From an uncultured Clostridia bacterium (GTDB taxonomy: Bacteria > Bacillota > Clostridia > Christensenellales > Borkfalkiaceae): a stretch of DNA of 5,213 bases. The stretch lies in NCBI GenBank assembly GCA_934249215.1, contig CAKQKN010000156.1:1-5213 (forward strand), in the 5' to 3' direction. Below the pieces are notes generated by a model. It was not told the origin of the DNA. It made no database searches and was given only the letters and a program-made list of their open reading frames with translations. This document shows, piece by piece, positions 1 to 5,213 of the stretch. The position numbers were made by a program, and so were the translations under genes. The stretch's first letter is position 1; every line of letters starts with the position of its first letter.

Positions 1-335
1 GGTTTACTCCGAACTTCAAAAAATACGCTAAAAAAGAGTACGAAATGCCGTTTGATCAACATTATTTAATGGCTTCCGTCGCTCCGAGAAAAGTTTTTAT
101 CGTGGCGGCAAGCGAGGACGACTGGGCAGATACCGACGCTCAGTATTTGTGCGCGGAAGCGGCAAGCGAAGCGTATAAAGAACTCGGTTTAACGGGTTTA
201 AAGCCTGCGAACAAGCCGCTTGAAATCGGCGAAAAGAATACGGGCGGAGAAATAGCGTTTTTCGTTCGCGACGGCGTCCATTTTTTCAGCCGCGAGGACT
301 GGGCGTTTTATATTGAATGTTTATCAAACCACTAA
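1..335 (+). CDS. CE15 glucuronoyl esterase, C-terminal part (5' truncated by window)
   Basis: This is the C-terminal end of a carbohydrate esterase family 15 protein (4-O-methyl-glucuronoyl methylesterase type), which cleaves esters between glucuronic acid of xylan and lignin alcohols. The open frame runs in from before the window (first full codon at base 3), so the ATG at 45 is an internal Met. Visible family features are FTPNFKKYA, then MPFDQHYLMASVAPRK, then ASEDDWADTDAQYL, where the family has its eDlWADP segment with a possible acidic catalytic residue, and finally VRDGVHFFSREDW. The His there (codon 279-281) aligns with the catalytic His. The nucleophile Ser and any signal peptide lie upstream and cannot be judged. 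The frame closes with TAA at 333-335 at a natural end for the family. Its place directly before glucuronate catabolic genes supports a role in supplying glucuronate. The family call is from remembered motifs; the substrate is inference. Confidence 0.85.
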   Translation, partial: FTPNFKKYAKKEYEMPFDQHYLMASVAPRKVFIVAASEDDWADTDAQYLCAEAASEAYKELGLTGLKPANKPLEIGEKNTGGEIAFFVRDGVHFFSREDWAFYIECLSNH

Positions 336-814
336 AACCGTATAAAGGCAGAATGATTGGAGAAGTTGAATCGGTTGACGAAGTTGAAATTATCCGCAGA
401 ATGACCAAAGGCATTTACGACAGAGCGGAATATAAAAAGGCTCTCGCATGGGTTAAAGAAAAATGCCGCCCGGACTTCGACAAAAACCCCGAAGAAATGC
501 AGAAAACTCCCGCTCAGAAGGAAAAAGACTGGGAATTCACCGCAAAAATGGCGTGCATAATCAAAGATTTATTCAATGGCAACAAGAAACTTCCCAAGGG
601 CAGAGAAGAGGAAATGGTCGGTCATAACGCGATCGTCGGCGGTTTCCAGGGACAAAGACAATGGACGGACTTCTATCCCAACTGCGACTTCCCCGAATCC
701 ATTCTTAACTCGTCGTTCGACTGGAACGGAGCGAGAGAACCTTACATTCTCGGTACGGAAAACGATACGCTTAACGCAACGAGCATGTTGTTTATGAAAT
801 TACTCACCGGCAGA

Positions 815-829
815 GCGCAGATTATCACA
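815..829 (+). other. Internal deletion junction in the fucI relic
   Basis: The reading AQ|IITM (codons 815-832) joins the sequence that normally continues AQxFxDVRTYW to the one that normally reads GADFITxASMLRIP. The exact breakpoint is ambiguous because the string GCAGATT at the join could have come from either side: AQI in one frame, ADF in the other. That is consistent with a short-homology deletion, but the removed DNA is not available to confirm it. Confidence 0.7.
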
Positions 830-977
830 ATGTGTTCTATGCTCCGTATTCCCGTTTGCATGCACAACGTTTGCGAGGACGATATTTATCGCCCGGCGGC
901 ATGGAATGCGTTCGGAATGGATAAAGAAGGTCAGGACTATCGCGCTTGCGAGGCCTACGGCCCCATGTATAAAAACA

Positions 978-983
978 TAAGGA
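978..983 (+). promoter_or_regulatory. Ribosome binding site of uxuA
   Basis: TAAGGA lies six bases before ATG 990, inside the last codons of the fucI relic. It supports the 990 start and indicates that uxuA can be translated independently of the damaged gene upstream. Confidence 0.75.
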
Positions 984-989
984 AATAAT

Positions 990-2075
990 ATGAAACTAAC
1001 ATTCCGCTGGTATGGCGAAAAAGATTGCATACCTCTTAATTACATAAAACAAATTCAGGGAATGACGGGCGTAGTTACCGCCATTTACGACGTTCCCGTG
1101 GGCGAAGTGTGGGAACTTTCAAAACTCGAACGGTTGAAAAGCCTTTGTGAGGAAGCGGGGCTTGAAATGGAAGTAATCGAGTCCATTCCCGTCCACGAAG
1201 ATATTAAACTCGGCAAGCCCACGCGGGATAAACTCATCGCGAACTATTCGCAGAACATAATCAACTGCGGCAAGGTCGGCGTAAAGTGCGTTTGCTACAA
1301 TTTTATGCCGGTTTTCGACTGGTTCAGAACGAATTTGTACTACAAGCACGCCGACGGTTCAACTTCGCTTTCGTACAGCGAAGCCGATTTTAATAAGTTG
1401 GATAAGCACGATTTACGTTTGCCCGGTTGGGACGAAAGTTATTCGCCCGAGCAACTTAACGGACTTTTGAAAGAATACGAGGGAATGACTCACGAGAAAT
1501 TGTTCGAAAATCTCGTATATTTCCTTAACGGAATAATGCCTGCGTGCAACGAAACGGGTGTGAATATGGCCATTCACCCCGACGATCCGCCGTGGGATAT
1601 TTTCGGACTGCCGAGAATCGTGGGCAGGGAAGAAGATTACGACAGATTGTTCGCCGCCGTGCCCGATCCGCATAACGGAATCACGTTCTGCACGGGTTCG
1701 CTTGGCGCGGGCAGATTCAACGATTTGCCGAAACTGGCGGCGAAGTACGCAAAGCGAATATATTTCGCACATCTTCGTCAGTTGAAGTTCACAAGCGACA
1801 CCGATTTTTATGAAAACGGGCATCAGACCGCCGATGGTAACGTGGATATCTATTCCATAGTCCGCGCTCTCGTCGAAAACGGATTTGACGGATACTTGCG
1901 CCCCGACCACGGTAGAAATATCTGGGGCGAAAAAGCAAAACCGGGTTACGGATTGTTTGACAGGGCTTTGGGCGCAGCGTATCTTGCGGGCGTATTCGAA
2001 GCGGTGCAAAAAGACTTAAAAAATAGCGAAAAAAATAAGGAGAAAGAAAAATGTACGATTTACCTTTCAGAATAG
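990..2075 (+). CDS. uxuA: D-mannonate dehydratase UxuA
   Basis: UxuA dehydrates D-mannonate to 2-keto-3-deoxy-D-gluconate in the cytoplasm, the step after SDR reduction of fructuronate. It is a metal-dependent TIM-barrel enzyme. The start MKLTFRWYGEKD is the classic N-terminus. The family's metal ligand set is present: His196 (AIHPDDPP), Cys234 (TFCTGSLG), His261 (YFAHLRQL) and Asp306 (RPDHGRNIWGE), followed by His307, the proposed acid/base; Tyr320 in PGYGLFDRA is also conserved. The conserved part ends near residue 340 (AYLAGVFEAVQKD), so the length fits Bacillota UxuA. The last 17 or so residues are a lysine-rich tail made from the next gene's ribosome binding site, and the frame overlaps uxuB by 25 bases. 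It stops at TAG 2073-2075, with TAA two codons later at 2079-2081, so a TAG-reading organism would add only two residues. One more A in the A6 run 2018-2023 would instead end it at TAG 2025. Catalytically it looks intact. Confidence 0.95.
   Translation: MKLTFRWYGEKDCIPLNYIKQIQGMTGVVTAIYDVPVGEVWELSKLERLKSLCEEAGLEMEVIESIPVHEDIKLGKPTRDKLIANYSQNIINCGKVGVKCVCYNFMPVFDWFRTNLYYKHADGSTSLSYSEADFNKLDKHDLRLPGWDESYSPEQLNGLLKEYEGMTHEKLFENLVYFLNGIMPACNETGVNMAIHPDDPPWDIFGLPRIVGREEDYDRLFAAVPDPHNGITFCTGSLGAGRFNDLPKLAAKYAKRIYFAHLRQLKFTSDTDFYENGHQTADGNVDIYSIVRALVENGFDGYLRPDHGRNIWGEKAKPGYGLFDRALGAAYLAGVFEAVQKDLKNSEKNKEKEKCTIYLSE
2037..2042 (+). promoter_or_regulatory. Ribosome binding site of uxuB (SDR)
   Basis: A strong AAGGAG sits eight bases before ATG 2051, within the A-rich 3' end of uxuA. 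It fixes the start of the SDR gene and forces the lysine/glutamate-rich tail onto UxuA. Confidence 0.85.
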
Positions 2076-2893
2076 ACTTAAGTAACAAAAGCGTGGCGAT
2101 AACGGGTGCGGGCGGAATAATCTGCGGCGAGTTCGCAAAGGCTCTTGCGGCTTGCGGTGCGCAGGTTGCATTACTTGATATTAACTATGACGCAGCCGAA
2201 AAAATCGCTACCGAAATAGGCGAAAACGCGATTGCGATTCGTTGCAACTGTTTGGACAAAGAAAGTATAAAGTCCGCCTATAACACCGTTATCGAAGCGT
2301 TTGGTAAGGTTGATATCTTAATAAACGGCGCGGGTGGAAACAATCCGAAAGCCACTTGCGATAACGAAACTATGTTGCCCGAAATGCTCGGAACCGAAGG
2401 GTTAAAAGACTTTTTCGCGCTCGACGAAAGCGGGCTTAAATTCGTGTTTGACCTTAATATCACGTCGGCGTTCCTTGTAACCCAAGTATTCGCCGAGGGA
2501 ATGGTAAAAACGGGCGGAAATATCATAAACATTTCAAGTATGAACGCGTTCCGTCCGCTTACCAAAATTCCCGCGTACTCTGCGGCAAAAGCTGGCGTGT
2601 CCAACTTTACGGAATGGCTCGCCGTTCACTTTGCGCCCTGCGGAATCCGTTGCAACGCAATTGCCCCGGGGTTCTTCGTAACCAATCAGAACCGCGCGCT
2701 TTTATATAACGAGGACGGCACGCCGACGGCAAGAACGGGTAAGATTTTAGCGGCGACTCCGATGAAGAAGTTCGGCGAGATAAGTGACCTTATAGGTTGT
2801 TTATTGTGGCTTTCCGACGATAAAGCGAGCGGTTTTGTAACGGGAACGGTTATTCCCGTGGACGGCGGTTTTTCGGCGTATAGCGGAGTTTGA
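2051..2893 (+). CDS. uxuB: SDR-family D-mannonate oxidoreductase (fructuronate reductase)
   Basis: This is a classical short-chain dehydrogenase of 280 residues, the type used as D-mannonate oxidoreductase in Bacillus-like hexuronate operons, unrelated in fold to the long-chain UxuB of E. coli. It would reduce D-fructuronate to D-mannonate. The Rossmann motif is TGAGGIICGEFAK (residues 18-30), a variant of TGxxxGxG, from memory common in this subfamily. Asp43 at the end of strand 2 (LLDIN) predicts NAD(H) preference. NGAGG is at 92-96. The catalytic set is complete: Asn136 (FDLNIT), Ser163 (NISSMN), Tyr176 and Lys180 (YSAAK). The C-terminus has the usual VTGTVIPVDGGFSAYSGV. Length is normal and no lesion is seen. 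It lies between uxuA and uxaC, separated from uxaC by a single base after TGA. Substrate assignment rests on family resemblance plus operon context; other sugar-acid SDRs look similar. Confidence 0.88.
   Translation: MYDLPFRIDLSNKSVAITGAGGIICGEFAKALAACGAQVALLDINYDAAEKIATEIGENAIAIRCNCLDKESIKSAYNTVIEAFGKVDILINGAGGNNPKATCDNETMLPEMLGTEGLKDFFALDESGLKFVFDLNITSAFLVTQVFAEGMVKTGGNIINISSMNAFRPLTKIPAYSAAKAGVSNFTEWLAVHFAPCGIRCNAIAPGFFVTNQNRALLYNEDGTPTARTGKILAATPMKKFGEISDLIGCLLWLSDDKASGFVTGTVIPVDGGFSAYSGV
2885..2888 (+). promoter_or_regulatory. Ribosome binding site of uxaC
   Basis: GGAG lies six bases before ATG 2895, inside the final codons of the SDR gene. It supports the MKEFFGEDYLL start, which matches the family N-terminus. 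Confidence 0.65.
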
Positions 2894-3338
2894 TATGAAA
2901 GAATTTTTCGGCGAAGATTATCTTTTGCAGGGCGAAAGTGCAAAAAAGTTATATTCCGCAATTAAAGATCTGCCCATAATCGATTATCATTGCCATCTTG
3001 ACGACAAGGCGATTAAAGACGATAAGACGTTTTCCGATATAGGCGAACTGTGGCTTTCGGGCGACCATTCCAAGTGGCGCGCGATGCGGCTTTGCGGCGT
3101 TTCCGAGGACTATATAACGGGCAATAGGTCGTTTATCGACAAGTTCAAGAAGTTTGCCGAAATTTTGCCGAGTCTTTGCGGTAACCCCGTTTACGCTTGG
3201 GCGCATATGGAATTGAAGCAGATTTTCGGTATAGAAAAGCCTCTTAATTCCGGCACGGCGAAAGAAATCCGTAACGAAGCAAACGAAAAGTTGAAAAACT
3301 TAAGCGTTCGTAAGCTGCTTAAAAAATTCAACGTGGAA

Positions 3339-3341
3339 TAG
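3339..3341 (+). other. In-frame amber codon 1 in uxaC
   Basis: TAG replaces codon 149 in the context KKFNVE-TAG-IATTDDPFSP. E. coli UxaC has Met at the aligned site and, from memory, relatives have hydrophobic or aromatic residues there. Single-base precursors would include CAG (Gln), TAC/TAT (Tyr), AAG (Lys) and TTG (Leu). The frame is unbroken either side. Confidence 0.85.
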
Positions 3342-3479
3342 ATCGCCACGACCGACGATCCGTTTTCGCCGCTCGAAAATCACGGTGATATCGACGGCGT
3401 AAAAGTTCGCCCGACGTTCCGCGCGGACGCTCGTTTCAACGAGGGCGTTCCGAAAGCCGACCTTGAAAAACGGCTCGAT

Positions 3480-3482
3480 TAG
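3480..3482 (+). other. In-frame amber codon 2 in uxaC
   Basis: TAG replaces codon 196 in the context ADLEKRLD-TAG-FVSKGCKIAD. E. coli UxaC has His at the aligned position (RLDHF); from memory, Tyr or Phe are also usual. Both ambers therefore fall where Tyr is tolerable, and Gln cannot be excluded. Confidence 0.85.
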
Positions 3483-4073
3483 TTCGTGAGCAAGGGTTGT
3501 AAAATCGCCGATTACGGTTTCGATTTCGTAAGAGAAACCGACGAAAATCTCTTGTGGCTTATCGAAAACTGCTTTAAGCGTAAAATGATTTTGCAACTGC
3601 ATTTCGGCACGTTCAGAAACGTTAATTCTTTGGCATTTAAAACTTGCGGGAAAGACAGCGGATTCGACATTATGCGGGGCGCAATCGATGTTGACGCGCT
3701 CGTAAAAGTTTTGGATAATGAAAACGTTAAACTCGGCGGACTGCCGACGATCGTCGTTTATCCTTTGAACGATTACGATCTTCGCGCGGTCGCAACGTTG
3801 ACGGGTGCGTTCCCGACGGTTAAAGTGGGCGCTGCGTGGTGGTTTAACGATACGCTCGGTGGCATAAGAAGCCAACTCGAAACGGTCGCGGAATATTCGG
3901 TTTTAGGCACTCAGTTCGGTCTGCTCACCGACAGCCGCTCGTTCTCGTCTTACGTTCGTTTCGATTATTACAGAAGAATTCTTGCGTCGTTCATCGGCGA
4001 AAAGGTTGACGGCGGCGAATATGACGAGGCGTCTGCAGAAAAACTCGCAAAAAATATAACGTATTACAATATT

Positions 4074-4080
4074 AAAGAGG
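4074..4080 (+). promoter_or_regulatory. Ribosome binding site of the KDPG aldolase gene
   Basis: AAAGAGG lies six bases before ATG 4087, within the last codons of uxaC. It allows the aldolase to be translated even if ribosomes never reach the end of uxaC. Confidence 0.75.
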
Positions 4081-4086
4081 CGTTAA

Positions 4087-4671
4087 ATGGATAAATTGAT
4101 TCCCGTAGTGGTGATTAAAGACGTAAACGAAACGGGAAAAACTTTGTCCGCGTTAAGAGCCGGCGGAATAAATTGCGCCGAAATTACGTTCAGAACGGCA
4201 TGCGCCGAAGAGGCTATAAAACGCGGAACAAAACTGTTTCCCGAAATGAATATCGGCGCGGGAACGGTTATAAACGAAGAACAGGCGATCCGTGCTGTAA
4301 ATGCCGGAGCAAAGTTTATCGTCAGCCCGGGATTTTCCGAAAAAGTCGCGCTATATGTTCATAAACAGGGTATTCCGTATTATCCGGGTTGCGTAACGCC
4401 GACGGAAATCATGCAGGCTCTGGAACTCGGAATAACGACGGTCAAGTTCTTCCCCGCGAACGTTTACGGCGGACTTAAAGCGCTCAAAGCGTTGTCCGGT
4501 CCTTTTCCGCAGGTAAAGTTCATTCCGACGGGCGGCGTGGATTTAACGAATTTAAAAGAATTTTTAGAGTTTGACAAGATTTTTGCGGTCGGCGGTTCGT
4601 TTATGATGAAAGACGACATAACCGAAAACTGCAAAAAGGCGTGTGAGATAATAAGAGCGGTGGGTTTATGA
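4087..4671 (+). CDS. eda: 2-keto-3-deoxy-6-phosphogluconate (KDPG) aldolase
   Basis: This class I aldolase cleaves KDPG to pyruvate and glyceraldehyde-3-phosphate, the last step of the hexuronate route. All signature pieces are present in 194 residues: LIPVVVI (4-10), AEITFRT (31-37) with Glu32 as the family's general acid/base residue and Arg36, IGAGTV (56-61), VSPGF (79-83), GCVTPTEIM (101-109), TVKFFPA (118-124) with Lys120 as the Schiff-base lysine, and FIPTGGV (145-151). It is slightly shorter than the usual 205-215 residues because the N-terminal helix is abbreviated; the well-placed ribosome binding site supports this start. It overlaps the end of uxaC by eight bases, and its TGA overlaps the ATG of kdgK (ATGA), so kdgK is probably translationally coupled to it. 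No lesion is seen. 2-keto-4-hydroxyglutarate aldolase activity is a common side activity of the family. Confidence 0.94.
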   Translation: MDKLIPVVVIKDVNETGKTLSALRAGGINCAEITFRTACAEEAIKRGTKLFPEMNIGAGTVINEEQAIRAVNAGAKFIVSPGFSEKVALYVHKQGIPYYPGCVTPTEIMQALELGITTVKFFPANVYGGLKALKALSGPFPQVKFIPTGGVDLTNLKEFLEFDKIFAVGGSFMMKDDITENCKKACEIIRAVGL

Positions 4672-5213
4672 AGGTTGTAACGTTCGGCGAGGTAATGCTT
4701 AGACTTGCCCCGAAAACTATTTAAGATTTGTTCAGAGCGAAAAATATGAAGCAACTTTCGGCGGCGCGGAAGCGAACGTTGCCGTGAGCCTTGCGAATTA
4801 CGGCGTGGATTGTGCGTTTGTTTCGAAACTTCCCGCGCACGAAATAGGGCAGGCGGCTGTCAATAGTTTAAGGAAATTCGGCGTGAATACGAGCAAAATC
4901 GTCCGCGGAGGCAACAGAGTCGGCATCTATTATTGCGAAAAGGGCGCGAGCCAACGCCCGAGCAAGGTCATTTACGACAGATCAGGTTCGGCAATCGCCA
5001 CGGCGAGCGTAAACGACTTCGATTGGGATAAAATTTTCGAAGGCGTTACTTGGTTTCACTTTACGGGAATTACGCCCGCTCTTTCTGACGAATGCGCCGC
5101 GATAACTCTCGAAGCGTGCAAAAAAGCGAATGAAAAAGGCATAACCGTTTCGTGCGATCTTAACTTCCGCAAGAAACTGTGGAGCAAGGAAAAAGCGGGC
5201 GAAATTATGTCAA
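4668..5213 (+). pseudogene. kdgK: 2-keto-3-deoxygluconate kinase, frameshifted and cut by window end
   Basis: KdgK is a PfkB/ribokinase-family kinase that phosphorylates 2-keto-3-deoxygluconate to KDPG for the aldolase encoded just upstream. The start MKVVTFGEVMLRLAPK is typical, but the frame meets TAA at 4722-4724. The following frame (from TAT 4718) resumes exactly where the family continues: YLRFVQSEKYEATFGGAEAN, then VAVSLANYG, SKLPAHEIGQAAV, VGIYYCEKGASQRPSKV, FHFTGITPALS and CDLNFRKKLW near the window end. One missing base in the A4 run 4713-4716 explains it, giving LAPKNYLRF when restored. About 182 of roughly 320-340 residues are visible; the catalytic GAGD region lies beyond the window. 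No other stop occurs in the restored frame. The start overlaps the aldolase stop as ATGA, with no clear Shine-Dalgarno of its own. It could be a true frameshift or a homopolymer error. Confidence 0.88.
4713..4716 (+). other. Putative single-base deletion site in kdgK
   Basis: The reading CCG-AAA-ACT-ATT-TAA becomes CCG-AAA-AAC-TAT-TTA-AGA when one A is added to this run. That restores the family sequence without further correction over the next 165 codons. The site is not a good programmed -1 slippery heptamer: slipping back one base would place tRNA-Lys on GAA. Confidence 0.8.

Larger units (their letters stand above)
317..988 (+). pseudogene. fucI: L-fucose isomerase relic with N-terminal and internal deletions
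   Basis: The 223-codon frame is made of two pieces of L-fucose isomerase (fucose to fuculose; about 590 residues in E. coli). Residues about 13-168 match E. coli FucI about 201-358, including GFQGQRQWTDFYPN, ILNSSFDWNGAREP and TENDTLN. Residues 169-223 match the extreme C-terminus (541-591), including SMLRIPVCMHNV, YRPAAWNAFGMD and EGQDYRACEAYGP. The first 200 or so residues are missing, and about 182 internal residues are missing without a frame change. Glu148 corresponds to catalytic Glu337, but the segments holding Asp361 and His528 are gone, so isomerase activity is very unlikely. The ATG at 317 overlaps the esterase end and has no Shine-Dalgarno; ATG 353, in frame and where homology begins, follows AAAGG. 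The frame closes with TAA one base before uxuA. High remaining similarity and no stops suggest recent deletion or misassembly. The E. coli alignment is from memory. Confidence 0.85.
2895..4094 (+). pseudogene. uxaC: Glucuronate (uronate) isomerase with two in-frame TAG codons
   Basis: UxaC interconverts D-glucuronate and D-fructuronate (also galacturonate and tagaturonate), the entry step of the pathway. One frame runs 2895-4094 (399 codons before TAA) and shows the amidohydrolase-fold signature in order: His32/His34 (DYHCHL), GDHSKWRAMR (57-66), TTDDP (152-156), Gly-Cys-Lys near 201-203, LHFGTFRN (235-242), AAWWFND (313-319) and LTDSRSF (344-350). TAG interrupts it at codon 149 (3339-3341) and codon 196 (3480-3482), with perfect homology on both sides and no frame change. 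Read literally, this gives a dead 148-residue product. The GTG at 3486 after the second TAG has no Shine-Dalgarno, so restart is doubtful. At about 399 residues it is shorter than E. coli UxaC (470); the missing loops are in frame and may be a subfamily trait. The usual SDH motif reads ADY here (205-207). It is either a young pseudogene, miscalled bases, or TAG read as an amino acid. Confidence 0.88.

Noticed and set aside
800..1030. Short minus-strand frame across the fucI/uxuA junction
   Set aside because: It is antisense to conserved coding sequence at both ends, with no supporting motif or start signal.
1413..2009. A 198-codon open frame on the minus strand opposite uxuA
   Set aside because: It lies wholly antisense to a clearly conserved gene, has no recognisable motifs or ribosome binding site, and is explained by codon composition of the plus-strand gene.
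3339..3341. Pyrrolysine or selenocysteine at the uxaC stop codons
   Set aside because: UxaC is not a known pyrrolysine protein, the codons are TAG rather than TGA, there is no visible downstream insertion element, and the sites are not catalytic.
3300..3875. A 191-codon minus-strand frame opposite the amber-containing part of uxaC
   Set aside because: It might have explained the stops if the real gene were on the other strand, but its translation shows no family features while the plus strand carries all UxaC motifs.
3486..4094. Independent gene starting at GTG 3486 (C-terminal UxaC half as a split subunit)
   Set aside because: There is no Shine-Dalgarno before the GTG, and the 46 codons between the two TAGs are also conserved UxaC sequence that would be lost, so a designed split protein is unlikely.
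4710..4724. Programmed -1 ribosomal frameshift in kdgK
   Set aside because: The A4 run lacks a proper X-XXY-YYZ slippery heptamer, I saw no obvious stimulatory hairpin, and KdgK is not known to me to use frameshifting; a lost base is simpler.

Overview
The window is one continuous, tightly packed plus-strand block for hexuronate (D-glucuronate) use. It opens with the 3' end of a CE15 glucuronoyl esterase gene (1-335). A deleted L-fucose isomerase relic follows (317-988). Then come uxuA mannonate dehydratase (990-2075), an SDR-type mannonate oxidoreductase of the uxuB class (2051-2893), uxaC glucuronate isomerase (2895-4094, carrying two in-frame TAG codons), KDPG aldolase (4087-4671) and the 5' part of kdgK 2-keto-3-deoxygluconate kinase (4668 to the window end, frameshifted near its start). 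No gap between genes is longer than a couple of bases and most neighbours overlap. I see no internal promoter, terminator, tRNA, rRNA, mobile element or CRISPR array.

Read as a pathway, the esterase would release glucuronoyl units from plant glucuronoxylan-lignin esters. UxaC turns D-glucuronate into D-fructuronate, the SDR reduces this to D-mannonate, UxuA dehydrates it to 2-keto-3-deoxygluconate, KdgK phosphorylates that to KDPG, and the aldolase splits KDPG into pyruvate and glyceraldehyde-3-phosphate. Every step is represented in a few kilobases. No transporter or regulator falls inside the window.

The organism is probably an anaerobic, plant-fibre-associated member of the Bacillota (Clostridia-like), for example from gut or rumen. 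The reasons are the purine-rich Shine-Dalgarno sites, the use of an SDR family mannonate oxidoreductase as in Bacillus, the operon style and intermediate GC content. This is inference and no closer placement is supported.

The striking feature is damage, or apparent damage, in a locus whose remaining sequence is well conserved. The fucose isomerase has lost about 200 N-terminal residues and an internal block of about 182 residues in frame. uxaC has two amber codons inside an otherwise open, motif-complete frame. kdgK needs one extra base in an A-run to restore a textbook N-terminus. Explanations are recent decay of the pathway, sequencing or assembly errors, or, for uxaC only, reading of TAG as an amino acid. 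No gene in the window strictly needs TAG as its terminator: uxuA ends TAG-ACT-TAA and the rest end in TAA or TGA. That is suggestive but far from proof of recoding.
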